Part shown: positions 26,871 to 34,976 of the stretch, piece after piece
How positions within the stretch are numbered: position 1 is the stretch's first letter
Layout: every line of letters starts with the position of its first letter
Source of the DNA: Paenibacillus illinoisensis NBRC 15959
GTDB lineage: Bacteria > Bacillota > Bacilli > Paenibacillales > Paenibacillaceae
Length of the DNA: 64,000 bases
NCBI RefSeq assembly: GCF_004000925.1
Contig: NZ_BIME01000001.1
Location: 434,001-498,000 of the forward strand
Direction: 5' to 3'
The notes under the pieces: model-generated
What the model was told of the DNA's origin: nothing
The model's database searches: none
Seen by the model: the letters and a program-made list of their open reading frames with translations, nothing else
Position numbers and translations under genes: made by a program

Positions 26871-27584
26871 TTATTTACGCCTTGCAAAATCAACAAACCT
26901 GAATTTGTCCGGACGGTGCCGGGATTCCGTGAACTGAAAAGGACTCGCATCCTCCAGGTAGACCTGGCTGCGTACAACGACCACATTGTGGAAGCCTTCC
27001 AGATCCATCAGTCTTCGATCTTCTTCGGTAGGCTCTTCCACCAAGATCTCTTTCTTGGCAAAAGAAATGGACAATCCAAGCTGATCCTCAATGTACTCAT
27101 AAATGGAATCATTACATATCTCTTTGTTTAATCCCGGGACAAGACGTTGACTGATATAGTCCTTGTCCAGAATGACACGTTCTCCATCCACATTTCTTAC
27201 ACGCACGATTTTCCACACTTGTTCGCCCATCCCAAAATGAATGGTTTTAAACAAGGCCTGATCTACCTTCAGTTCCTCTAATTCCTCAACATGCGTTCTG
27301 GCCCGCTGTCCCATTTTCTTGGCCAGTTCCTTGAAGCTGACCAGTCCCGAAATGGGAAAATCAATCTTGCGGATATCCAGTACAATGGATCCCTTGCCCT
27401 GAATTTTCTGAATGTAACCTTCTTCATACAGCATTTTCAGTGCTTTGCGTATCGTCTCTCTGGACGTCTGATAGCTTTCGGACAAATCAAGCTCCGATGG
27501 CAGTAGCGAACCTGCCTCGATCTCTCCCGTCCGAATATGTGCTGCGATATCTTCGTAGATTCGGATAAACTTGTTATTCATCAT
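26871..27584 (-). CDS. treR: GntR/UTRA-family repressor, TreR-like
   Basis: A 237-residue regulator that closely resembles Bacillus TreR. The winged helix (IYEDIAAHIRTGEIEAGSLLPSELDL, SRETIRKALKMLYEEGYIQKIQGKGSIVL) is followed by the phrase FPISGLVSFKELA and a UTRA effector domain (VWKIVRVRNVDGERVILDKDYISQ, CNDSIYEYIEDQLGLSISFA). The C terminus FTESRHRPDKFRFVDFARR is the TreR ending. In Bacillus TreR represses trehalose uptake and hydrolysis and is relieved by trehalose-6-phosphate. Here no treP/treA gene is adjacent, so its targets lie elsewhere. A TATAAT element (minus strand, 27629-27634) lies 45 bp upstream. The symbol is by similarity. Confidence 0.85.
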   Translation of the reverse strand: MMNNKFIRIYEDIAAHIRTGEIEAGSLLPSELDLSESYQTSRETIRKALKMLYEEGYIQKIQGKGSIVLDIRKIDFPISGLVSFKELAKKMGQRARTHVEELEELKVDQALFKTIHFGMGEQVWKIVRVRNVDGERVILDKDYISQRLVPGLNKEICNDSIYEYIEDQLGLSISFAKKEILVEEPTEEDRRLMDLEGFHNVVVVRSQVYLEDASPFQFTESRHRPDKFRFVDFARRK

Positions 27585-27694
27585 TCATCACCATAGTTCA
27601 TTACCCTTTTTAATCATATTAGCAACCTATTATAGCATTATTGGCAGGGTTAATGCACTCGGTGGTTCTACCAGCACGGCTGATAAATAAATGT

Positions 27695-28348
27695 TTACAA
27701 GGAGTGACTCAGAAACCACTTATACAGGTCAGGATTGCTGTATGTCTCATCCCAAGCATTATGGTTCCCTTCCGGATAGACGGTCAGCTTCACGTTTGCC
27801 TCTATCGCTTCAAGGGCATCCACAATTCCTTGTGATTCCGAGAGAGGAACAACATCATCCTTGGCACCGTGAAATGCCCAGATCGGCACATCACGCAAGG
27901 CTTCTGCTCTGGATGGATCGATTCCCCCGCACACAGGGGCTGTTGCAGCAAATACATGGGGGTAGTCGATGGGCAGATGCCACGCCCCGTAACCGCCCAT
28001 GCTTAATCCGGTTAGATATACTCTCTTCGGATCTGCAGGATAGTTCTCCAGCACATGTTCAACAATGGCATGCAGAGCTTCCTTTTCCATTGCCCAGAAT
28101 TCATCCTCCGGACATTGAGGTGATATGACGATAAACGGAAAGCTCTTGTCCTGATCTACAATGTTCGGAAGTCCGTTCGCTTTCACCTTATTCAAGTCAC
28201 TGCCGCGTTCGCCTGATCCATGAAGAAACAGAATAACAGGCCACTTCTGATCTGCTGGTTGGTCTTCCGTATCCGGAATGTGCAGCAAATAGTCCAATGT
28301 CAACGTTTTGGTTATTTCTTTGACGATTCGATGCCCCGTCTGGGTCAT
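27695..28348 (-). CDS. Alpha/beta-hydrolase, phospholipase/carboxylesterase type
   Basis: A 217-residue cytoplasmic esterase-like hydrolase. Visible: WPVILFLHGSGERGSDLNK (oxyanion region), nucleophile Ser in VYLTGLSMGGYGAW (GxSxG), Asp in AFHGAKDDVVPLSES and His in EGNHNAWDETY. It belongs to the dienelactone-hydrolase/prolyl-oligopeptidase-like group often annotated as phospholipase/carboxylesterase. It starts 16 bp after the epimerase gene, so the two are co-transcribed. Substrate unknown. Confidence 0.87.
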   Translation of the reverse strand: MTQTGHRIVKEITKTLTLDYLLHIPDTEDQPADQKWPVILFLHGSGERGSDLNKVKANGLPNIVDQDKSFPFIVISPQCPEDEFWAMEKEALHAIVEHVLENYPADPKRVYLTGLSMGGYGAWHLPIDYPHVFAATAPVCGGIDPSRAEALRDVPIWAFHGAKDDVVPLSESQGIVDALEAIEANVKLTVYPEGNHNAWDETYSNPDLYKWFLSHSL

Positions 28349-28364
28349 GACTGTCCCCTCACTT

Positions 28365-29381
28365 CTATTCTCTAATCTTCTTCAACGCTTCGTCCAAAGC
28401 TCCAACCACCTTGTCACACCAAACGTCAAATTCAGGATCTTCGGTTTGCAGCTGTGGATGATCCAGCATATAATGTATCGTTTTCCGTATTCCCTGATCC
28501 GCTCTCGTTGTTGCTACAAATTCAGGTACAAGCCTCTTGAGTTTGCTATTGTCGAATACGACCGTGTTGGCCTTATCTCCAAGCAAACCGCCGCGAAGGT
28601 CCTGATCACTGCATGCAGCCAAAAATTCCGAAGGGACATGAACCGCATTCAGCTTGACACCAAGTACTCCTGCGATAATTTCATAGATTTGGTTCCACGT
28701 CACGGACTCGTCTGAGGTAATATGTACAGACTCACCAATGGCATGGATATTCCCCATAAGACCGATAAAACCTTTGGCAAAATCACTATTATGCGTAATC
28801 GTCCATAGCGATGTGCCGTCACCGTGAATGATTACGGGTTTGCCTTCACGAATCCGCTTGAGAACCTGCCAGCTTCCTTTGGCTCCATGCACGCCAAGAG
28901 GCACAGACAGGTCACCATACGTATGGCTTGGACGTACAATCGTCACCGGAAAACCATGCTCCCGGTACTGCTTCATCAGATAGTCTTCACAAGCGATCTT
29001 ATTGCGTGAATACTCCCAGTAGGGATTGGATAATGGTGTACCTTCCGTAATGCGATAGTCGGCAAGTGGTGTCTGATAGGCTGATGCCGAGCTTATAAAT
29101 ATGAACTGTTTGGTTTTGTCTTTAAATAAACGATAATCTCTTTCGAGCTGTGACGGGACAAAAGCGATAAAGTCTGCAACGACATCAAATTCAAGATCCG
29201 CAATAAGTTCTGCCACCCGTTCTTCATCGTTGATGTCGGCCTGCAGCACATTGACTTCCGCGGGCAGATCATCATTACGATTGCCGCGATTGATCAAGTA
29301 AAGCTCACAACCCTGACTGGCGAGCTGATGCGTAATTGCCGTACTGATTGTACCCGTTCCTCCAATAAATAGCGCTTTCAT
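28365..29381 (-). CDS. NAD-dependent epimerase/dehydratase (extended SDR)
   Basis: A 338-residue Rossmann-fold protein. MKALFIGGTGTISTAITHQLASQG is an atypical glycine-rich NAD motif (GGTGTIS). FIFISSASAYQTP, YSRNKIACEDYL (Tyr/Lys pair preceded by a Ser) and RPSHTYGD give the active-site region of extended SDRs. It resembles NAD-dependent epimerases of the CSP41/RNA-associated type rather than a named sugar epimerase. The frame opens at 29435, but TGGAGGTG places the start at 29381. It forms a two-gene operon with the downstream esterase. Substrate unknown. Confidence 0.85.
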   Translation of the reverse strand: MKALFIGGTGTISTAITHQLASQGCELYLINRGNRNDDLPAEVNVLQADINDEERVAELIADLEFDVVADFIAFVPSQLERDYRLFKDKTKQFIFISSASAYQTPLADYRITEGTPLSNPYWEYSRNKIACEDYLMKQYREHGFPVTIVRPSHTYGDLSVPLGVHGAKGSWQVLKRIREGKPVIIHGDGTSLWTITHNSDFAKGFIGLMGNIHAIGESVHITSDESVTWNQIYEIIAGVLGVKLNAVHVPSEFLAACSDQDLRGGLLGDKANTVVFDNSKLKRLVPEFVATTRADQGIRKTIHYMLDHPQLQTEDPEFDVWCDKVVGALDEALKKIRE

Positions 29382-29437
29382 GTTAGGCCACCTCCAGATG
29401 AAATGTCTCACAAGTCCATGATAGCACGCATGCAAAA

Positions 29438-29475
29438 GAGGAGCAAAGCCAGCTTGTCACTGACTCTGCTCCTCT
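29438..29475 (-). terminator. Terminator of cupredoxin gene
   Basis: On the minus strand AGAGGAGCAGAGTCAG pairs with CTGGCTTTGCTCCTCT and is followed by TTTTGC. Confidence 0.8.
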
Positions 29476-29478
29476 CGT

Positions 29479-29904
29479 TTAAACGACCTTAATTGTTCCG
29501 TATATCATGTACATGCCGCAGTGAATTTCATATTCTCCAGGCTGCAAATTTTCATCAACCGTGTAGTAGTTGTCTCCTTTTTGCATGTACAAATCCATTC
29601 CCAGATCCTGTGAACCAACCGATTTCACATGGGTGACTGACCGGGTAAGAATAAAATTAATTTTAGTGGGAACTCCTGCTTTAACCTCAATCACCCCAGG
29701 CTCGAATCCGTCATTACTTACATTCACATCAATGACTTCATATCCTTCCAATTCTTCAGACGTCTTCGCTTGTGCTGTTACCGAACTTCCTGCACCGGGA
29801 GACATATCCTTGCCCATGAAATAAACGAGAAATGATCCGAGTAATACAATAACAGCAAGGCCAAGCGTAAGCCACGGCCACATTTTCTTGATCGAGCTAT
29901 TCAT
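29479..29904 (-). CDS. Membrane-anchored cupredoxin-domain protein
   Basis: A 141-residue protein with one N-terminal membrane anchor (WLTLGLAVIVLLGSFLVYFMG) and a single cupredoxin fold outside the membrane. The likely copper ligands are His in SVTHVKSV and the Cys/His/Met cluster in EIHCGMYMIYGTIKVV, a pattern seen in cupredoxin_1 and cytochrome oxidase subunit II-like proteins. It should bind one copper and act in electron transfer or copper handling at the cell surface. It is monocistronic with its own terminator; neighbours give no further clue. Confidence 0.82.
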   Translation of the reverse strand: MNSSIKKMWPWLTLGLAVIVLLGSFLVYFMGKDMSPGAGSSVTAQAKTSEELEGYEVIDVNVSNDGFEPGVIEVKAGVPTKINFILTRSVTHVKSVGSQDLGMDLYMQKGDNYYTVDENLQPGEYEIHCGMYMIYGTIKVV

Positions 29905-30052
29905 ATCAGCATGCCTCTTTTCCTGAAATAAAAGTACAGCCTATATCATACCTTAACCTGCCGCATATGAAAATGGCTCCTATGGGCCATGTCAGATCAT
30001 ACTTAGCAAGTGAGGGCTCTATATCCAACTGAAAACTTCGTTTCATTAGAAA

Positions 30053-30072
30053 AAGCCTGATTGCTCAGGCTT
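30053..30072 (-). terminator. Terminator of EamA transporter gene
   Basis: AAGCCTGA-gcaa-TCAGGCTT stem followed by TTTCT on the minus strand, 60 bp past the stop codon. Confidence 0.8.
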
Positions 30073-30133
30073 CTCTAGTGTTTATATTTATATCCATGAT
30101 AACTCTAGCGCATCCCCGGATTACTGGGGTTAG

Positions 30134-31081
30134 TTAAGAGGAATACTGCGGAGCACTTCGACTCCGTTTCAGCCTCAGCTTATACAACTCTGGCAGAGCA
30201 ACGCCGATCAGAACGATAATAACGCCAAGCCATTGCAGTCCGCTGACATGCTCATGAAGTACGATGGAAGATAACAACACCGCAACCGGAAGCTCTACTG
30301 CACCCAGAATGCCTGCCATATCGCCCCCAATATGAGGAACCCCAATGGCAAACAACACTGGCGGAATGAAAGCACCGAAGAAACCGAGCAGTAATCCGAA
30401 CACAAGCAGCTGGCTCCAGATCAGTCCGTTAAACAGGAATGTCGGCGGGAACAGAATGCAGAGCAGAACCAATCCGCCGGTAACCATCCACGCGCTGCGA
30501 AAGGCAGGATGTGCTGACGGGACAGCTTTGCCGCTAAACAGCACAAACAGTGAATAACTCACTGCCGCCATCAGTCCGAGTGCAATACCTAGACCGTTAA
30601 ACTCGCTCAGTCCCTGCTCCAGGAAACCTGCAGCAAGAAGTGTACCTCCAAACAGAATAATCAGAGTTAGGAAGGTTACTTTGTCTGGACGTTGGCGTTT
30701 ACTTACCGCCTGAATCAACACGCTAATCCAGGTAAACTGGAACAAGAGAATAATCGCGAGGGATGCGGGAATGTAACGTAATGACTGATAGTATACCAAA
30801 CCTGTTATAACTGTTGGCGTTCCGGCAGCCATTAACAGTAGACGCTGCTTCCATGTCAGTCGCGTAAACACACTGGTCGCTGCTGTTTTGCTAGTCTGTG
30901 ATCTGCGTTTTGTTTTAAATTTCGTATATAGTGCCAGCAACCAGGACAGGATGAAGCCCGTGACCAGCTGTGAACCAACAACCTCTCCGAGTTGATATCC
31001 TTCACCGTATGCCAGCACAACTATAGTGGACAAGATGCCATAGCTCATCGCTCCAGCGAGAACGGACAAATAGTATTTCAT
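30134..31081 (-). CDS. EamA/DMT-family transporter controlled by a riboswitch
   Basis: A 315-residue protein of ten predicted membrane segments in two EamA repeats (for example LLMAAGTPTVITGLVYYQSLRYIPASLAIILLFQFTW in the first; GAVELPVAVLLSSIVLHEHVSGLQWLGVIIVLIGVALPE in the second). The repeats are linked by GLGIALGLMAAVSYSLFVLFSGKA. DMT proteins of this kind are mostly exporters of metabolites. The start at ATG 31081 is set by AGGAGG 11 bases upstream; the frame continues to 31120 without a site. Upstream lie a near-consensus promoter, a guanine-class-like aptamer and an overlapping terminator. This suggests that a purine or purine-like ligand switches the gene on and may be the exported substrate; that link is inference. 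Confidence 0.88.
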   Translation of the reverse strand: MKYYLSVLAGAMSYGILSTIVVLAYGEGYQLGEVVGSQLVTGFILSWLLALYTKFKTKRRSQTSKTAATSVFTRLTWKQRLLLMAAGTPTVITGLVYYQSLRYIPASLAIILLFQFTWISVLIQAVSKRQRPDKVTFLTLIILFGGTLLAAGFLEQGLSEFNGLGIALGLMAAVSYSLFVLFSGKAVPSAHPAFRSAWMVTGGLVLLCILFPPTFLFNGLIWSQLLVFGLLLGFFGAFIPPVLFAIGVPHIGGDMAGILGAVELPVAVLLSSIVLHEHVSGLQWLGVIIVLIGVALPELYKLRLKRSRSAPQYSS

Positions 31082-31167
31082 TATGAATAAACCTCCTGAT
31101 GATCGATAATACGTCCGCATGTCTAATCCATGCCAAGGTCACAACCTGCCATCCAAACGCAAAAAAT

Positions 31168-31215
31168 CCTAACTTCGAGCAAGGAATAAATGAAATTCCT
31201 GGCATCGTAGTTAGG
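31168..31215 (-). terminator. Expression-platform terminator of riboswitch
   Basis: On the minus strand CCTAACT pairs with AGTTAGG, continued inward by CGA/TCG, GC/GC and AGGAAT/ATTCCT, and followed by ATTTTTTG. Its 5' arm is built from the 3' side of the aptamer (P3, J3/1 and P1), so aptamer and terminator exclude each other. Confidence 0.88.
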
Positions 31216-31280
31216 AAGTATAGGCTTCCCGTAGAGACCCTCGCCCTGTGTACACTTTTGGCCTGCGAGGTTATACGAAA
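31204..31280 (-). ncRNA. Guanine-class-like riboswitch aptamer
   Basis: Read on the minus strand. P1 is UCGUA/UACGA (31274-31278 with 31205-31209). J1/2 is UAA. P2 is CCUCGC/GCGAGG (31265-31270 with 31239-31244). J2/3 reads GUCUCUAC like the class core GUUUCUAC. P3 is GGAAG/CUUCC (31225-31229 with 31214-31218). J3/1 is AAC followed by UA of P1, so the specificity position (74 in xpt numbering) is C, as in guanine sensors. L3 starts CC and L2 ends GG, preserving the kissing pairs, but L2 is about 20 nt instead of 7 and contains the palindrome GUGUACAC. The fold and joining regions are visible; the ligand is inferred. Confidence 0.78.
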
Positions 31281-31323
31281 TGAAGTATGCTTTTGTGATG
31301 TTACGTATGTGACGACTTTTCAT

Positions 31324-31352
31324 ATATTACATGGCAGGTGAGATGGTGTCAA
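31324..31352 (-). promoter_or_regulatory. Sigma-A promoter of riboswitch-EamA transcript
   Basis: On the minus strand a perfect -35 TTGACA (31347-31352), a 17-bp spacer and a -10 TAATAT (31324-31329). The start point would be about 36 nt ahead of the aptamer. Confidence 0.85.
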
Positions 31353-31421
31353 CCCCATCATTCCATTGAAGATGAAATTGGACAGCTAGGGGTATCGAAC
31401 GATATCATCCAGGGCATTATC

Positions 31422-33629
31422 TCATTCAGGAGTCTCCCAAGCCAGCGTTTGTTCCAAACCCTCCTGTAAACCTTGCAGATCCAAGCCGTCCACGGCAAAG
31501 GCTTCCCTGATCAATGCAGGTGCCACAAATTCATCGTATTTGCCTAGATACGGGGCCTCGTCTTCCGCCAGCAGTCCTGATGCATCCTCAACGGTTCGGC
31601 ATTCGCTCATAATCTCTGCCAGAAGTGTTCGTGCATCCACTTTACCAGAGACGACAAAATAATAAGGCTCCATGGGCACGACAGAACGCAGTGCAAATCG
31701 ATCGGGCAGATTATGCTTCATCAATCGTTCCAGTGTTCGAAACGATTTGCTTCCCACCCAAGGGAGAACGTACAGGGAATCACCGCCAGCCGGAATAACC
31801 ACCTGCTTCAGCAATCCGCTTTCCCGTGCCAACCGGCGTGCACGCTCCAAGCGATTCACCGCTTGTGGAGACAGATAAGGATAGATCACTGAATCCGATA
31901 GAACCTCACGCATTTTCTGAATGACCAGCGTATGAATGTCACCCCCTGCTCCAAGCCACAGGGTGTCCACTTTGCCTTTGGCCGCCTTCACATATACGGC
32001 TTTGTGTTTATGATCCACTTCTTCCACTTTCCACAGCTTTCCTGCAAGTGAAAAGCAATAGCCAGGCGGTGGAACTGTCGTAATCGAACCGATTTCCTCT
32101 GAACCATTCAGCACCTTGTGTTCCTCATCATCTTTGAAAACCGCGTAAAATCGATAATTATTAACCGTTTTTTCGCCAGTGAGTCCAATGATTAATGTCT
32201 GTTCTTCCGTCCACTGCAGATGATCGGTTTCAATCAAATAATTTAAGAACGTCTGGTACTGATCTGCCCGGATCTGACTGAACGGCGCAAGAGACAGCAC
32301 GGCATACGCGAGTTCGCGTGGCTCCGCCTCCCCCATGCTTTTTAGCATGCTCATCGTCTGATGGTAGAGAACACCCATTGGCATTTTGCGAGCCTCAAGT
32401 GGTTCGACCCATTTGGTCTTCACATACAGTTCTATGACTGCAATGGCACGCAGCAGCGTCCATGGCATGCGAGCTGGAAGCTGCGCTTCTTCATCCTCTT
32501 CTTCCGGACAAACGAATAACATTTCCGAAGCCATGTCATCCCGTCTTCCTGACCTTCCCAGACGCTGGACAAAACTCGAAGCGCTGTAAGGGGCACCAAG
32601 CTGCACAACCCGTTCCAATTCACCAAGGTCAATCCCCAGTTCCAATGTTACCGTAGCCGCAGCTACTGCCGGACCCACCCCGGTCCGCAGGGCCGCTTCC
32701 GTCTCTTCGCGAAGCATGGCTGATATGCTTCCGTGATGTACATGGAATACATCCCTTTCTTCCCGCCGTGCAGCGACTCTTCTCATTTCAAGGATGGTCA
32801 CTTCGGCATCCGTTCGGCTGTTGGTGAAGATTAGCGCCTTTTTGCGATGTGTACTCTCATAGATGAAATCGTAATAGGCTTTGCGTGCGTTGTGCAGATG
32901 TTCGGCCTGCTCCTCATCCCGGGCATCAGGAAAAGAGAAATGCTCCACCCGCAAGCGCAGCTTGCGGCCGCCTGGAGAAGACACTACATCTACCCCTTCC
33001 TGCGTTCCAGCTGCCAGCCATGAAGTTGCTGCCTCATAATCACTCAGCGTCGCAGATAATCCAACTCTGCGGGGTTTGCAGCCAGCCATCCGTTCAATCC
33101 GGGCCAATTCACTCAATACCTGAATGCCCCGATCTGCTCCCATGAATGCATGGACCTCGTCAATAATAACGTACCGCAAATCATGAAACAGGGCTGGTAT
33201 GGCATTGGGACGGTTCATGAGCAAACCCTCCAGCGATTCCGGTGTAATCTGGAGCACGCCGGACGGATTACGCACCAAACGTGTTTTTTCCGCTTGAGGC
33301 ACATCCCCGTGCCAGTGCCACACCGGTATGTTTCCCTCAGATAGCAGATCCTTCAGGCGCTCAAATTGATCATTAATCAGTGCCTTAAGTGGTCCGATGT
33401 ACAGAATGCCCACCGATTTGGAAGGACGTTCATACAGCTCGGTCAGTGCAGGAAAAAAGGCTGCTTCAGTCTTGCCTGAAGCCGTTCCTGCCGCGATCAG
33501 CATATGATGCGGAGTATCGAAGCAGATATGACAAGCCTCAATCTGTGCAGGGCGAAGCGAATCCCATCTTTTTTTATAAATAAATTCCTGGACAAAAGGT
33601 GCCAGCCTGTAAAAAGGATTGTCCCTCAT
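31422..33629 (-). CDS. Lhr-like superfamily 2 helicase (BrxHI-like)
   Basis: A 735-residue DEAD/DEAH-type helicase. Motif Q/Ia region RPAQIEACHICF; Walker A GTASGKTEA with Lys53; Walker B DEVH at 157-160; motif III SATLSD; motif VI region SSFVQRLGRSGRRDDM. The long C-terminal part (from about residue 420) has no second helicase core and recalls the Lhr/BrxHI accessory domains. In BREX types with BrxHI, this helicase is encoded beside BrxD. Here its ATG overlaps the ATPase stop codon (ATGA, 33626-33629), implying translational coupling. It is the last gene of the TerB-ATPase-helicase operon. The BrxHI link is by family recognition, not by alignment. Confidence 0.88.
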   Translation of the reverse strand: MRDNPFYRLAPFVQEFIYKKRWDSLRPAQIEACHICFDTPHHMLIAAGTASGKTEAAFFPALTELYERPSKSVGILYIGPLKALINDQFERLKDLLSEGNIPVWHWHGDVPQAEKTRLVRNPSGVLQITPESLEGLLMNRPNAIPALFHDLRYVIIDEVHAFMGADRGIQVLSELARIERMAGCKPRRVGLSATLSDYEAATSWLAAGTQEGVDVVSSPGGRKLRLRVEHFSFPDARDEEQAEHLHNARKAYYDFIYESTHRKKALIFTNSRTDAEVTILEMRRVAARREERDVFHVHHGSISAMLREETEAALRTGVGPAVAAATVTLELGIDLGELERVVQLGAPYSASSFVQRLGRSGRRDDMASEMLFVCPEEEDEEAQLPARMPWTLLRAIAVIELYVKTKWVEPLEARKMPMGVLYHQTMSMLKSMGEAEPRELAYAVLSLAPFSQIRADQYQTFLNYLIETDHLQWTEEQTLIIGLTGEKTVNNYRFYAVFKDDEEHKVLNGSEEIGSITTVPPPGYCFSLAGKLWKVEEVDHKHKAVYVKAAKGKVDTLWLGAGGDIHTLVIQKMREVLSDSVIYPYLSPQAVNRLERARRLARESGLLKQVVIPAGGDSLYVLPWVGSKSFRTLERLMKHNLPDRFALRSVVPMEPYYFVVSGKVDARTLLAEIMSECRTVEDASGLLAEDEAPYLGKYDEFVAPALIREAFAVDGLDLQGLQEGLEQTLAWETPE

Positions 33630-34969
33630 AATTCAAATTCCGCCAGAAAATCGTCCATCTCATCCGGAGCAGAAGATGCTGCCGTTCCTTTGCCGCCATC
33701 CTGTGGCTCGGCTGCCCGCTCCCCAAGCAATTGGGCATAGGTCACTTCCGGATTCTGGTGGAGCGTATGCAGTACATCCATAAAATCTCGCACTACTTCA
33801 CGGGTTGTTAACAGCTCATCCGCCCCGAGACGGTTCACCGCCGTTTGCATGAAATCAACCAGATCTTCGTCCGTCAAGCTGGCACCGTAACCAAAATGAA
33901 GGGCATGAATCTGACGCAGCTTCTGCAACAGGATGAGAATCTCTTCATGAGATAACATCGCAAGCTTTAGAATGGGTCCTGTGTAATTCGCATATTCTCT
34001 CGCTGCATAACGACCATCGATCAGTCTGGAACGAAGCGCCTCATAACTAAACAATCCGCGTCTCTCATCCTCTACAAATTGCGGCGTACCGCCAACAAAG
34101 ATGCCGAGGTGCTCCGCCTTGCCCTGCATTGTATCATTAAACATGGTCAGCAATTTCTCATAATTGCTCTGCCGAGAGATGCTATTTGTGATTTTGTACA
34201 GATTCACCGCTTCATCAATAAAGAGCAGCAATCCTTTATAACCTATACGTGCCGTAAACTCCGACCATAATTTGAAATAATCATACCAGTTGTCATCATC
34301 GATGATCACGCCGACAGCAAGTTCCTTTTTGGCTTCTGTCTTGGTGGCATACTCCCCTCTGAGCCAGCGAAGCGCAGCCTGTTTGCGATCATCATCTCCC
34401 AGCTTGTATCCGTTCCAGTACGAAGCAAGAACTTTGGCAAAATCAAAGCCGTGCACCAGGTTCTGCATTTCGTTCGTGACCGCGTAAATCTGCTTCTCCA
34501 CCTCGGACGGCAAAGCAGGATCATCAGGTCGCAAGCCCTGGTTCTGCATCGTTTGCTGCTGCAGGGCAGCAATCCACTTTTGCAGGATCGGTTCAAGTGC
34601 TCCGCCATCCGGGCGAGTGCGCGTGGACAGACGGGTCATCAGTTCTCGGTACGTTGCAAGTCCTTGACCTTTGGTACCTACCAATCTTCGTTCTGGGGAC
34701 AGGTCTGCGTCTGCTACAACGAACTCCCGGTCCATCGCATAGTTGCGAATCATTTGTAAAAGAAAGCTTTTCCCGCTGCCGTACCTTCCTGTAATTAGTT
34801 TAAATGCTGCTCCGCCTTCGGCAATGTTATCCAAATCACGCAATATTGCCTCTACTTCAGGCTTGCGGCCGACGGCAATCTGCTCCAGTCCAATTCGCGG
34901 CACAACACCCGCTGTCAATGAATTCACCAGCGCGGTGGTCAGCCGTTTCGGTATTTTTAGTTCTGTCAC
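33626..34969 (-). CDS. BrxD-like P-loop ATPase (DUF2791)
   Basis: A 447-residue AAA/STAND-like ATPase of the type named BREX system ATP-binding protein (DUF2791/BrxD). It begins KIPKRLTTALVNSLTAGVVPRIGLEQIAVGR, then Walker A LITGRYGSGKSFLLQ (Lys67) and Walker B LLLFIDEAVNLYK (Asp252-Glu253). A sensor-like segment IFVGGTPQFVED follows. The start is GTG 34969, with GAGAGGA 4-8 bases upstream overlapping the preceding gene's end. It sits between a TerB-type protein and an Lhr-like helicase with almost no spacing, so the three very likely form one complex. Its partner function in BREX is not known in detail; the role here is inferred. Confidence 0.88.
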   Translation of the reverse strand: MTELKIPKRLTTALVNSLTAGVVPRIGLEQIAVGRKPEVEAILRDLDNIAEGGAAFKLITGRYGSGKSFLLQMIRNYAMDREFVVADADLSPERRLVGTKGQGLATYRELMTRLSTRTRPDGGALEPILQKWIAALQQQTMQNQGLRPDDPALPSEVEKQIYAVTNEMQNLVHGFDFAKVLASYWNGYKLGDDDRKQAALRWLRGEYATKTEAKKELAVGVIIDDDNWYDYFKLWSEFTARIGYKGLLLFIDEAVNLYKITNSISRQSNYEKLLTMFNDTMQGKAEHLGIFVGGTPQFVEDERRGLFSYEALRSRLIDGRYAAREYANYTGPILKLAMLSHEEILILLQKLRQIHALHFGYGASLTDEDLVDFMQTAVNRLGADELLTTREVVRDFMDVLHTLHQNPEVTYAQLLGERAAEPQDGGKGTAASSAPDEMDDFLAEFEL

Positions 34970-34976
34970 TGTCCTC

